Numbered from the stretch's first letter, positions 48,330 to 59,250 are shown. The stretch is DNA of 64,000 nucleotides from Macrobrachium rosenbergii (GCF_040412425.1 NC_089782.1:27636736-27700735); one strand, 5' to 3'. A program made the numbers and translations. Notes: generated from the sequence alone by a model not told the origin.

Positions 48330-48968
48330 CGATATCGGTGTCGAGCGATACTTCCTACGTTTGAGCCTTAAAGAGACGTGAATGAATTCATGCCATTAAT
48401 AAATAAATGAGGGAGTTATTACCCTTTGACCTAACCAAGGAAGAAGGAGGTTCCTTTACTCGGAAAGAATGCGCAGTGCCTTTGTGTATGATGACCTCTT
48501 GACCTACAGTAGCTGTTAAAATTCCCGTTCTCTCCCTCACTTCCGGCCAAGTGATCGATGAATCCTGCGATGATGACCTTTAGCTAGAAAAGGTCAGAGG
48601 AGGTCAGGAATTGATTCAACCTAATGTGTTTAATCTGTTCCACTTTTTAAAACAGATGTGAATTCGCTGATAAAGCTTTGGAATCAAGTTTGCGGCTAAA
48701 AATGAAGACTGGAATCTTAGGGTTCTGTTGTTTTATGTACTTGTAGACTTGAATTTCCTTACTTCTTCCGTTTTCCCATGGTTCAGCCTTCAGGTATAGG
48801 GCTTATGCTTGTATCATCTGTGTCCGTAAGGTTTCTTTGCTTTTGTGTGTGTGTTTGTGTGTGTGACACAACCAGATACAAAACTGCCAGTTTAGCAGTT
48901 CGTATACACAGTTATCATGTGGTTGAGTGCCATTTTAAGATTTAACTCCTTATGTTTGTGCTCATTGC

Positions 48969-49517
48969 ATGTTATTATCAAGAATTTTCAATCTTCATGA
49001 TCGAAAGAAACTATACCATGTATCTATCGTTCTGGCGTGTCTCATCATTGAACCAGAATCAATTTATTTCGATCCCTTTAACTTGATGGTGTGGAATAAA
49101 TTATTTCAGCAAATGTTGATTCAGACAGAAAGACTCATTCGCATTCAACTAAGAATCGCGCTCACCCTAATTTGCATGCAGATTGATATTGGTTTTCTTC
49201 TTAACGGAGATTATGAGAAGATACAAATTGACTTGTGTCAGAGAATTAGGAAAATCGTATACGACTGCCATTTAGTCATATTATATTACGACTACGTTGT
49301 AAAGACAGACCCGTATTTTGTAATGATTCGATCGTCAAATGAATTCTACAGAATGAGTTTTACAGAACTGAATTATATGAATTATACAGAATTCGGAATC
49401 GATCGCTTAATCCCGAAGTTTTTTCATCGGAATAGAATAAAAAAAATCAATTTAAATGAGTTTTCGCGTTTCGTCGTCTATATTAAAACACAAAAAGATG
49501 TCAATGAAACAAAATAA
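48969..49517 (+). CDS. Unrecognised 182-codon ORF, intact copy
   Basis: Open from ATG to TAA with mixed, non-repetitive composition, which is unique for this window. The product is predicted basic and rich in Ile, Leu, Tyr and Arg. It has hydrophobic helical stretches at about residues 18-27 and 60-75, an 'LVILYYDYVV' stretch near 120, and a Lys/Arg-rich tail. I see no signal peptide, zinc finger or catalytic motif, and I recognise no family. An in-frame TAA lies about 12 codons upstream of the ATG, so the start is plausible; no splice site is evident. Against the second copy I count by hand about nine synonymous and nine non-synonymous changes (one is a nonsense), more synonymous than a neutral 1:3 expectation. 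This hints at past protein-level constraint. It could be a single-exon gene, an exon of a larger one, or part of an unknown mobile or integrated element. No viral hallmark is visible. Confidence 0.45.
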   Translation: MLLSRIFNLHDRKKLYHVSIVLACLIIEPESIYFDPFNLMVWNKLFQQMLIQTERLIRIQLRIALTLICMQIDIGFLLNGDYEKIQIDLCQRIRKIVYDCHLVILYYDYVVKTDPYFVMIRSSNEFYRMSFTELNYMNYTEFGIDRLIPKFFHRNRIKKINLNEFSRFVVYIKTQKDVNETK

Positions 49518-49538
49518 ATAATTTTGGAGAGCGATGAA

Positions 49539-49646
49539 TTATGATAAATCAGCGTCAGGTTTCTTCGGTTTGGTCTTTTCTGCAACATTTCTGCCATTCT
49601 TATTTTTCACAAACAAATAAGGATTAAATATCACAAACAATTTGTA
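49539..49646 (-). pseudogene. Short lysine-rich ORF end, facing the 182-codon ORF
   Basis: A 36-codon minus-strand frame without ATG near its start ends 'KPKKPDADLS' and a stop at 49,539, only 21 bases from the end of the plus-strand ORF. It lies one frame off the longer broken ORF at 49,624-49,992 and may be its true C-terminus after a frameshift. It is basic and low in complexity. Speculative as a coding sequence. Confidence 0.25.
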
Positions 49647-49992
49647 TTATTATCGCATTGAATGAACTGACATTGAGTGTCAAACTTTCCAATAAATTTG
49701 GGAATAAATTCTCGCGAACACACAAGGAATTGACGTTCGTTTCCAATAAGTCAATTAGTCCTGTAGAAGAATAAAGTTTCAAGTTTACTTTTATTGAACT
49801 TCTTAACTAAGTTTTCTTTACCTCGTTAATTTCTGTTTCTCCTGGATCGCAAAATAATTTCAGAATTGACCAAACGAATTCGAATATAACTGGATTTTTC
49901 ATTTCTTTGTATTTGTTAATCCTTACGGAAAATAATTATTTCAAATATACTTTTCTCTTATATAATAGATATATATTTTGGGTCTTACTCAG
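49624..49992 (-). pseudogene. Broken minus-strand ORF of about 120 codons with two in-frame stops
   Basis: One reading frame runs from a stop at 49,993 to a stop at 49,624. It is interrupted only by TAA (plus coordinates 49,936-49,938) and TAG (49,807-49,809), and the translation between them looks protein-like, with segments such as 'FEFVWSILKLFCDPGETEIN' and 'NLFPNLLESLTLNVSSFNA'. Both stops are also present in the second tandem copy, so they predate the duplication. An alternative is splicing: GAG|GTAAAG at about 49,821 and a pyrimidine-rich TTCTACAG|GA at about 49,761 (minus-strand order) look like a donor and acceptor of a 61-nt intron, but joining there runs into a stop. I recognise no family. 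Confidence 0.35.
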
Positions 49993-50234
49993 TTATATAA
50001 TGAATTATCATATAGTCCCTGTACTCTACAAACGGGAGCCTCTCATCACCCAGGATGAGGATGTAGTCTCAGGAGGAGAATGGGTTGCTGGATGCCCTTG
50101 ATATATTGCAGTAATCACTTTATCTTGACATAAGGCCTCATCCCGTGAAAGATAACCTTTTTGCGAGGAGAATTAGCCGAATTACTTCGCGTAATTTTCA
50201 CGTCCATTCCTAGCTTCTTACAACCTTCCTTTAC

Positions 50235-50236
<2 letters not shown>

Positions 50237-50282
<46 letters not shown>

Positions 50283-50315
50283 GTTGTTATCGTTCTTATA
50301 TGTAGTAACCTTCTT

Positions 50316-50380
<65 letters not shown>

Positions 50381-50401
50381 TTGTTATCGTTCTTATATGT
50401 A

Positions 50402-50478
<77 letters not shown>

Positions 50479-50516
50479 TTGTTATCGTTCTTATATGTAG
50501 TAACCTTCTAAATTCT

Positions 50517-50575
<59 letters not shown>
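50237..50575. repeat. (CT)n arrays with repeated 'GTTATCGTTCTTATATG' spacers
   Basis: (CT)n at 50,237-50,279, 50,320-50,376, 50,403-50,475 and 50,514-50,575. Three spacers share 'GTTGTTATCGTTCTTATATG' and 'TAGTAACCTTCT(T/A)AAT', and the middle one is truncated after TAGT. It lies exactly between the two 1.9-kb copies. Confidence 0.95.
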
Positions 50576-50578
<3 letters not shown>

Positions 50579-51215
50579 CGATATCGGTGTCGAGCGATAC
50601 TTCCTACGTGTGAGCCTTAAAGAGACGTGAATGAATTCATGACATTAATAAATAAATGAGGGAGTTATTACCCTTTGACCTAACCAAGAAAGATGGAGGT
50701 TCCTTTACTCGGAAAGAATGCGCACTGCCTTTGTGTATGATGACCTCTTGACCTACAGTAGCTGTTAAAATTCCCGTTCTCTCCCTCACTTCCGGCCAGG
50801 TGATCGATGAATCCTGCGATGATGACCTTTAGCCAGAGAAGGTCAGAGGAGGTCAGGAATTGATTCAACCTAATGTGTTTAATCTGTTCCACTTTTTAAA
50901 ACAGATGTGAATTCGCTGATAAAGCTTTGGAATCAAGTTTGTGGCTAAAAATGGAGACTGGAAACTTAGGGTTCTGTTGTTTTATGTACTTGTACACTTG
51001 AATTCCTTACTTCTTCCGTTTTCCCATGGTTCAGCCTTCAGGGGTAGGGCTCATGCTTGTATCATTTCTGTCCGTAAGGTTTCTTTGCTTTTGTGTGTGT
51101 GTGTGGGGCGGGGTACAACCAGATACAAAACTGACAGTTTAGCAGTTAGTATACACAGTTATCATGTGGTTAAGTGCCATTTTGAGATTTAACTCCTTAT
51201 GTTTGTGCTCATTGC

Positions 51216-51766
51216 ATGTTATTATCAAGAATTTTCAATCTTCATGATCGAAAGAAACTATACCATGTATCTATCGTTCTGGCGTGTCTCATCATTGAAC
51301 AAGAATCAATTTATTTCAATCCCTTTAACTTGATGGTATGGAATAAATTATTTCAGCAAATGTTGATTCAGACAGAAAGACTCATTCGCATTCAACTAAG
51401 AATCGCGCTAACCCTCATTTGCATGCAGATTGATATTGGTTTTCTTCTTAACGGAGATTATGAGAAGATATAAATTGACTTGTGTCAGAGAATTAGGAAA
51501 ATCGTATATGACTGCCATTTAGTCATATTATATTACGACTACGTTGTCAAGACAGACCCGTATTTTGTAATGATTCGGTCGTCAAGTGAATTCTGCAGAA
51601 TGGGTTTTACAGAACTGAATTATATGAATTATACAGAATTCGGAACCGATCGCTTAATCCCGAAGTTTTTACATCGGAATAGAATAAAAAAACATTAATT
51701 TAAATAAGTTCTCGCGTTTCGTTGTCTATATTAAAACACAAAAAGATGTAAATGAAACAAAATAAA
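51216..51766 (+). pseudogene. Second copy of the 182-codon ORF, broken
   Basis: Same ATG context as copy 1. A C-to-T change makes a premature TAA at about codon 86 (51,471-51,473), and an indel in the A run near 51,685-51,695 shifts the last 25 or so codons. Other replacements are conservative or single-step. It has lost function as a full-length protein, and the second half could only be made by re-initiation. Confidence 0.6.
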
Positions 51767-51875
51767 TAATTTTGGAGAGCGATGAATTATGATAAATCAG
51801 CGTCAGGTTTCTTCGGTTTGGTCTTTTCTGCAACATAGAGAGATGCGCCATTCTTATTTTTCACAAACAAATAAG

Positions 51876-52246
51876 AATTCAATATCACAAACAATTTGTA
51901 TTATTATCGCATTGAATTAACTGACATTGAGTATCAAACTTTCCAATAAATTTGGGAATAAATTCTCGCAAACACACAAGGAACTGACGTTTGTTTCCAA
52001 TAAGTCAATTAGTCCTGTAGAAGGATAAAGTTTTAAGTTTACCTTTATTGAATTTCTTAACTAAGTTTTCTTTACCCCGTTAATTTCTGTTTCTTCTGGA
52101 TCGCAAAATAATTTCAGAATTGACCAAACGAATTCGAATATAACTGGATTTTTCATTTCTTTGTATTTGTCAATCCTTACGGAAAATAATTATTGCAAAT
52201 ATACTTTTCTCTTATATATTAGATATATATTTTGGGTCTTACTCAG
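51876..52246 (-). pseudogene. Second copy of the broken minus-strand ORF
   Basis: Aligned to 49,624-49,992. It keeps the same TAA and TAG, gains a further TAA near 51,917, and has lost the original terminal stop (TTA to TTC on the plus strand near 51,878). More decayed than copy 1. Confidence 0.35.
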
Positions 52247-52488
52247 TTATATAATGAATTATCATAATAGTCCCTGTACTCTACAAACGGGAGCCTCTCA
52301 TCACCCAGGATGAGAATGTAGTCTCAGGAGGAGAATGGGTTGCTGGATGCCCTTGATATATTGCGGTAATCACTTTATCTTGACATAAGGCCTCATCCCG
52401 TGAAAGATAACCTTTTTGCGAGGAGAATTACCCGAATTACTTCGCGCAATTTTCACGTCCATTCCTAGCTTCTTACAACCTTCCTTTA

Positions 52489-52554
<66 letters not shown>

Positions 52555-52556
<2 letters not shown>

Positions 52557-52915
52557 TTGACTTTGTCATTTAGTCTCTGTTTCTCATGCAACGTCCCCAC
52601 GTCACATCCCTTACATAACATTGACATTAGACGTCTTGCTCTGATTAGTGAAGCTGGCTTTATGCCAGCACGGGCTCTTGCCCAGAAACGCCGTAAAAAA
52701 ATTCAAGAGGCACATGAAACATCACTAATACTGCATTTAATTTCTCACAAACAAATAAATTCCCACAACCGTTTATACTTCAGTAAAAACGCTATTGAAT
52801 ATCCACATTCGCAGGAATAAACTAAAAGAACCACAGAAATAAATTTTACACCGGACAGGAAGTCACTCGCAGCTGGGTCCTCCATAAAGTCCGCCATCTT
52901 TCGAGTCTTAAATGA
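52555..52915. other. Non-coding DNA
   Basis: Follows the CT array. The frame 52,416-52,820 runs out of the CT array into AT-rich sequence and is unsupported. Confidence 0.35.
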
Positions 52916-52919
52916 AATC

Positions 52920-52940
52920 ATATATATATATATATATATA

Positions 52941-53000
<60 letters not shown>
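52920..53000. repeat. (AT)n array
   Basis: A nearly pure (AT)n microsatellite. Just downstream (53,020-53,055) is a small hairpin with arms GTTCCAGGA and TCCTGGAAC. Confidence 0.95.
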
Positions 53001-53004
<4 letters not shown>

Positions 53005-53224
53005 AGTCCAGGTTACCTCGTTCCAGGAAGGAATGCCGCGTGAGAATCCTGGAACCTGGCTTAGCATGGTGGAATGGAGAGTGGTATGATCTTCATATGT
53101 TACGCCAGATAATGGTATATTTATTGAGATAGCTATTATGACGTAGAACTTACTATTATGCTGTTATTACGTATTATATTCATGTTTGACCTTCAATGAC
53201 CTTATTTTATTCATGTTTCACCTT

Positions 53225-53455
53225 AAAATTTGATCTTGAATGACCTCGAACATTTGCCAGATGCAGCGATACTGCTGACACAAAAACGTAAGTTCCAAAG
53301 TATCGCCTGTCATCTCAACAGTTTCACCCTGTCTTCTGTCATTCGCATTGAACATCCATACTTCACTTCCATAAAGGAGAGTTGGCTCAACAACCCTTGC
53401 AAACATTTCCACCTTAGCTTCACTTAATCTGTAACTCGCCTCTTCCCTTATCAGT
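53225..53455 (-). pseudogene. LINE reverse-transcriptase C-terminal scrap (second family)
   Basis: On the minus strand, one frame reads 'EEASYRLSEAKVEMFARVVEPTLLYGSEVWMFNA'-type sequence, given here in two parts: 'SYRLSEAKVEMFARVVEPTL' and 'LYGSEVWMFNANDRR'. The 'PTLLYGSE-W' motif is a well-known post-RT motif of LINEs often mis-annotated as cellular proteins. It differs from the RT C-terminus of the 43-46 kb element ('RSPLEYCNIIWYP'), so it is a separate family, truncated at both ends. Confidence 0.8.
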
Positions 53456-53766
53456 TCTATTTATTCCCAAATACCTACACGAAACCACCGCCATCCATAG
53501 TAATAGTCACCACTCTGTCGCCCTGATACAAATACGCGCTTTAAAATTCATGTTACTCCTTTTAACATCGTGAGACTATTATCTCACTGAAAGATAAAGC
53601 TTAGATTTAAACGGAAGTTGGTTGTCAGATGTTCATTTACATTACAGTAATAACACCATCTTCATGTGAAATCTTATTCATAAAATTATACCCTTTTTTT
53701 TATGGAGTTCCGTTTATGTAAAGTATTTCCACATTCCTCCTTTACATGCACGTTATTCAGATATCG

Positions 53767-53825
<59 letters not shown>

Positions 53826-55070
53826 ACGTATGAATGAAGTCAAATGCTTTTCTTGAGCGTGAGTCCAAATGCGTCTTGAATGATTCCATTAAACTGATAA
53901 AGGAAAGATTTGTCGCCATTTGCCATTAAGGCGAAAGAATGAGATTCCAAATGGATTTAAAACCGAATGAATTCCTTCCAAGTCGGAGGTCTTAAAAGAT
54001 TTCCCTGTCAAGTTTCAATGAAGCAGAGAGTGATGAACACTGGAAGAATGGGTGGCATCTGGAATTGGACCGTGTGCATAGTTGATGTGAATAAAAGCAG
54101 GTTCTATGGTATGGCGATGAGGAATGCGCTGCGTTAAGCAGTATATTGTGGTTCTCTTCTTGGTATAACTGCGTCCGTAATTGCTGAAGGGTAAAAGCCT
54201 GAGAATATTGACTTTAATTGTAATGCTCCTCTTCCAGGGGCATCTTTTTTTTTTTTTTTTTTTTTTTTTTTACTAATTCTCAAGGCATCTTTATCTACTA
54301 AGTGTCCCCGGGTGTCTTTTCAACCCAGTGAGAACTTCTCAGTGACTTCTTCAGGAGATTAAGATCTTAATGTGACTAATTGACTTTTCTCTCAGAAACT
54401 AATATTTATTCTTTTATTTGAACATTTATAGCAGTTTCAGTTTTTTGTCCTTATGCATCTTAGACTTTAGAGTTCTTTAGGGAAAATCTCACTATCCTTC
54501 ACCACTCTTTTTTGTGCTTTTTCCATTTTTCCTATTTAAGACGTGATTAGATTCTGTAATGGTACTTGGATATCCGCTGCCGTCGGCATCCATATAAAGA
54601 ATTTACAAGAGAGCGAAGTAGGCCTCATTTTTTGTTAGATTCTTCTCTTTCATTCAACAGAAATGAGCCACTTCATATACAGTCAACAAAGTATGTATTG
54701 TCACTTGATTAATAAACACCTTTTATTAGGAACAGTATATTATTATCTGAAATAAAAACCCGCGAAGCCTCCTTGGAAAAAAAATCCCAAATTCTGTAGT
54801 TTTCTCTTGCTGGGATTAATATTCACCTAAATTGCAAGTTCAGTTTTCCACTCGTATTTTATCAAACTAATGAATATTTGCTAATTTGTCAAGTAAGGTA
54901 ATAAGAAATAAAAGGGAGCTTTGTCTTTCCAGCAAAAGTGAATGAATGAGATTAAACGTAATTTGGCCTCCAGTTACATCAGAGCGCTATTCTGTATTCA
55001 GCAACAAAATCATTGCATGGCAAAGTGATTTGAAATTGAAATAAGCGCCAAATGAAGTTAAAGAAAGATA
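53456..55070. other. Non-coding DNA with a (CT)n array and a T run
   Basis: (CT)n at 53,769-53,821 and about 27 T at 54,245-54,271. The T run is flanked by 'GGCATCTTT' on the left (54,240) and again at about 54,284, a possible short target-site duplication around a poly(T) insertion. No coding frame. Confidence 0.4.
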
Positions 55071-55089
55071 TTAAAATTCACTAAGAACC

Positions 55090-55460
55090 CTTCCCCTGGC
55101 ATTCAAACCAGAACGTACGAAGACTCGAATTACTAAGCAAGCTTTATTTGTGGATACGTTTTGTCTCATCATAGCACAAACAGGCCCAAAGACGGCGGGC
55201 GCCCTCGATACGAATAAAACCGTGGGCGCTTTCCTCGTAATCGCCGCCCGGATTAATCGCAAATCCGGAAGCGGTTCAAGAGCTTAGGATGCGGTGCAGA
55301 ATCCTGCCGTAAATCCTGAATAATATTAAGGAGAGATTCCAGACGTCCTTCAGGAGGGAAGTTGGCGCTGTCGAGTTTCTCTGCGGGCGTTTCGGGCCGT
55401 TAGCGGCGGAGTGGTTGCAAGGGGGAATTTATGGAGGGATTATACTCAGGTTTACAATGC
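55090..55460. repeat. Giant palindrome, outer left arm
   Basis: Reverse-complementary to 60,405-60,730. Shared words, read inverted: 'AATCCGGAAGCGGTTCAAGA', 'GCTTAGGAT', 'GCAGAATCCTGCCGTAA', 'TCCTGAATAATATTAA', 'AAGTTGGCGCTGT', 'GGCGGAGTGGTTGCAAGGG'. Identity is roughly 75-80% with indels that do not keep frame, so the block is not evidently coding. It is GC-richer than the flanks. Confidence 0.9.
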
Positions 55461-55865
55461 AAAGGAAAGTCCGTGTCTTTTGTGTATAGTTAGTGTATTC
55501 ATTTAAAAACAGTGGCTTTTTTTATATCAAATTTACTTATTTTATGGTTGATTAGTCCACTGAAATGTTGCCAAATCTTATGATTTTTCTTTTTTAGGAC
55601 TGACCTATTTTCTCGTCAGGTGGTCCAAAGAACTCATTTGAATTTGTATTATTCTTTGGTCAGATTAACCAGTTTTTTGGCTCTTGGTCCACTGGAATGT
55701 TCCCAGATTTTATTAGACGTTTGGCTGAGTTGACTCGTCTCATGAAAATGGAACTGTTTAGTAAATTGTGCCGCTCCAAGTTTAAATGTTATATTATGAA
55801 GCCTCGGAAATCTATTGTTGCATAACTAGTCGTGTATTTAATTGAATGTTGTTAAATACACACAT
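55461..55865. other. Non-coding DNA
   Basis: Inside the left palindrome arm but without a clear counterpart on the right. Nothing recognised. Confidence 0.35.
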
Positions 55866-56074
<209 letters not shown>

Positions 56075-56471
56075 AGTCATAACAATTAAACAAGAGCGAC
56101 GATTGCCAAAGAAATGTTTGTAGTGTTCAGAGGAGTAAGGACATCTCTCGTACCTTTTTTTCTCTTTCTTCGTCCTTAATCTTATTCTTTACCCTACTAC
56201 TTCATTCTTGTGTTATATTACTCCTTTTAAGATATCTGGAACTTGAATAAGTCAAATCTTCCTTTTTCTCTTATTTGTTTTTTTAATTCAACTACCGCCA
56301 TTTAAGCAAACATCAATATTATTTCCCTTCTTGACTTCTGACAGGGACCATCTTAGTTCTCTCCCAATGACAGGATAAGAAAGACAGAGAAGGTAAATGT
56401 TTGTCCTGTGTTCACGAGGCCTAATGGGATATTGTATGTGGAATTGGGATCTTATTTCCAAGAGGGGCAAA

Positions 56472-56474
<3 letters not shown>

Positions 56475-56529
<55 letters not shown>

Positions 56530-56651
56530 TTTCACTGTACTTTAAAATTCTCATTTCTTGTGAAATTTCATTGTGCTGTGGTAAAAGTCTCTCTCTCATT
56601 TCTTGTCTCAAATTTCATTGTACTCTCTCTTTCTTGTGAAATGTCGTTTGT

Positions 56652-56721
<70 letters not shown>

Positions 56722-56799
56722 CATGTCGTGTAAATTTCATTGTACTGTGGTAAAAGTCTCTCTCATTTCTTGTGAAATTTCATTGTGCTGTGGTAAAAG

Positions 56800-56830
<31 letters not shown>

Positions 56831-56888
56831 TCACTGTACTGTGGTAAAACTCTCTCTCTTTCTTGTGAAATTTCATTGTAAAAACACA

Positions 56889-56955
<67 letters not shown>
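56475..56955. repeat. (CT)n arrays with about seven copies of a short spacer
   Basis: (CT)n at 56,475-56,524, 56,656-56,718, 56,798-56,825 and 56,890-56,955. Between and inside them, variants of 'TTCTTGTGAAATTTCATTGT' followed by 'ACTGTGGTAAAA(G/C)TCTCTC' occur about seven times. The spacer unit is about 45 bp. Confidence 0.95.
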
Positions 56956-56958
<3 letters not shown>

Positions 56959-57059
56959 TGATAGTTATTCAAGAACGTCATAATTAGATAGTGAGCTTTT
57001 ATAAAGTTCACTTTATGTCTTGTGTTAAAATAATTAAGGAGGAGGGAGTGACAGTAAAA

Positions 57060-57480
57060 AAAAACGAGAACACAAGGAGACAGATCTCCAGCACATGGAA
57101 GACAAACGCGTTGTTGACTTTGGCTTCTCAAAGCCAGAAAATATGCCGTTGTTTTTCTCCTCGGGTTTCAAAGGAAGCTTTATATATAGATGGCGGAATG
57201 AAGACCTCGTCCCTCACCCTAAACGCCAAAATCGTCACTGTCGACAATATTATTTTCGAGGGGACCGGAAAGTCGTCCACACTGCTTGGGTGCAAGTAAC
57301 GGTCGTTCTTGCGTCTTCGGTAACAAGAGGAACAGGGCCAGGTTCATGCAAATGGGCAATTCCGAGAGGAAGGACGATGATGAGTGGGCATTGTAAGTGG
57401 CACCCTCTTTCCAGGAGGAATCAGCTCAGAGCCATCTGTCGTCTGCTGCAGGAACTGGAGATGGCTGCCTTTTGTTCGGG
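57060..57480. repeat. Giant palindrome, inner left arm
   Basis: Reverse-complementary to 58,925-59,250. Shared words, read inverted: 'AGACAAACGCGTTGTTGACT', 'GGGTTTCAAAGGAAGCT', 'GATGGCGGAATGA', 'AATATT(A)TTTTCGAGG', 'GTAACAAGAGGA', 'TGGGCAATTCCGAGAGGAA', 'GAGCCATCTG(T/C)CGTC'. The 148-codon plus frame 57,095-57,541 is not conserved in the other arm because indels break it, so I do not call it. Confidence 0.9.
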
Positions 57481-58924
57481 TTACTTGTTTGTTTTTGGAA
57501 GTCTAGGGGCCAAACAGATATTTTCGTCGGGTTGTTTTTGAAGGTATAGGACACACTCTCTTCTTCCTTTTGCCATTTGGCATTCTTTTTTTACAATATT
57601 CCTCTTAATATATGATTTCCCTTATGTGCTCTAGTGCTGATTTTGAGAGAGGAGCCCTGTTCCTGTCTCCTAATGTCTGATTTCAATCAGGAAAGGTTTT
57701 AATTGATGGTTGATTTAAAATAAAAACTAATCCTTCGGGCCAGCCCTAGGAGAGCTGTTAATAAGCTCAATGGTCTGGTTAAACCAAGGTATACTTAACC
57801 TAAAGTTTCTTGAAGTCTTAAACTTGGTCGCTTAGACATGTCCTCTTTTCAGTAGAATTTTTTCTGCCCTTTTACTTTTTGACTTGATTTTCTTGCTCTT
57901 GCTCCTCAGCCATGAGAAACTGCAGGCTTAGGTACACACACACACACACATATGTATATATTATATAATACACACACACGCACACACACACACACAGTAC
58001 TCCCCTTTATATGAAACTCTTACACTTTCACCATCCTGGTAGCCAAGTGGTACAGGATTAAGCAAATATTCCTTCCCCCTCCAGCTTCCTCCTAACACCC
58101 CCCCCCCCCTCAGAATTGGGGTGATCATGCAGCTTATGCAAACTCGGGAGGAAGCCAAAGTTTGTCTCGCGTGAAGCCGCGTCCTTTATCTCGCATTTCT
58201 GGCGAGATGAGTCTTTCCTCTGCAACTCGAGATGAGAAACTAATTGGAGGCTCCCGCGAGGAGAGCAGGAAGCCTCCGGCAGCGTCGAGTGGAGGCGAGG
58301 TTGCTCTGCTTACCTTTTCTGTCTTTTTGGAAAGATTCTTGGTTTTGTAATATGGAAGTGGTTTATTTTAGTTGCACCATGTTTTAACACTTAGTACGAC
58401 ATTCCATTATTTTAGTAACATAATGTTTTAAAGAGTTTGAAAATCTAAATATTTATAACACTTTTAGTTGCAAAATATATTACACATTATCCTAGTAACA
58501 CATTTTATCCACGATTGTAATTAAACGTTGTAATGTCATTTGAGAACAAAATGTTATTGCCAGTTGTGTTTTTAAGTAATATAAAATGTTATAAGAACCA
58601 TTCCAGGTTACGAATTAGAAAGATAGAATTTCCAAAAAGTTATATGGGAAAATAAAATGAATTTTCAAAATTCACTTTATTCTCTGCTCTTAAGAATCAA
58701 CACATTAATCAGGAATCAGACAGCAACTGAATTTTAAAAGCCCTACATTTTTAGATGCCTTGCAAATATCAAAAATACATTTATATCCTCACCTATTCAA
58801 CCTTCAAAAAGAACTTGTTGGAATTACTATTTTAAGCACTAGATTCCCCCCCCAAAAAAAAAAAGTAAATAAATAAATAAAATAAATTACCAGAACAAAT
58901 GGTAACCACCTACTCTTCCTGCAG
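57481..58924. other. Palindrome centre, non-coding
   Basis: Holds a SINE scrap (57,722), (CA)n runs at 57,935-57,949 and 57,971-57,996, a C12-13 run near 58,098-58,110 and a GC-richer patch at 58,100-58,310 around the symmetry centre (near 58,170). An AT-rich stretch runs from 58,340 to 58,900. The frames 57,961-58,158 and 58,162-58,350 are unsupported. Confidence 0.45.
57722..57795 (+). mobile_element. SINE family 1, 3' fragment
   Basis: Matches the 3' part of the 42.0-kb SINE: 'CTAATCCTTCGGGCCAGCCC', 'TAGGAGAGCTGTTAAT', 'GTCTGGTTAAACCAAGGTAT'. Confidence 0.85.
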
Positions 58925-59250
58925 CGGACGGCAGATGGCTCTGACCTGAATCCTCTTGACAAGAGGGTGCCAGTTACACTTCCCTCTCACCATCGTCTTT
59001 CCTCTCGGAATTGCCCATTTCACGAACCTGACCCGGTCCTCTTGTTACCCAAGACTCCCGAACGAATGTAACTTCCTTGCAAGCAATGTTGGCGACTTTC
59101 CGCTCTCCTCGAAAACAATATTTAGGGCGAGATATGGGGTCGTCATTCCGCCATCCACAGCTTCCTTTGAAACCCAGGAGACAAACATCGCCATATTTTC
59201 TCGCTGTGAGGAGCCAGAGTCAACAACGCGTTTGTCTTCTTCTTTGTCCA
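58925..59250. repeat. Giant palindrome, inner right arm
   Basis: Inverted partner of 57,060-57,480, shorter through several deletions. A T run (59,280-59,296) follows it. Frames 58,956-59,348 and 59,077-59,298 overlap and are not shared with the left arm. Confidence 0.9.

Larger units (their letters stand above)
48327..50236. repeat. 1.9-kb tandem duplication, copy 1
   Basis: Matches 50,576-52,490 from 'CGATATCGGTGTCGAGCGAT' to 'CTTCCTTTACA', offset 2,247-2,255 bases, at roughly 96-97% identity judged by eye. It contains the open 182-codon ORF, the facing broken ORF, and at its right end a copy of the 'ATATTGC(A/G)GTAATCACTTTA' unit also seen at 42.6 and 42.9 kb. Both copies are flanked by (CT)n arrays, which probably mediated the duplication. 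Confidence 0.97.
50576..52490. repeat. 1.9-kb tandem duplication, copy 2
   Basis: Partner of 48,327-50,236. Differences include a short insertion near 51,837-51,845, indels in the GT run near 51,100, and scattered substitutions. Its right end again holds the 'ATATTGCGGTAATCACTTTA' unit (52,316-52,490) followed by (CT)n at 52,491-52,554. Confidence 0.97.

Noticed and set aside
48969..52490. Integrated viral genes
   Set aside because: Compact facing ORFs made me consider it, but no viral hallmark domain is recognisable, so origin is left open.
57095..57541. 148-codon frame with non-repetitive composition
   Set aside because: The inverted copy in the other palindrome arm carries indels that destroy the frame, and similarity is not codon-patterned.
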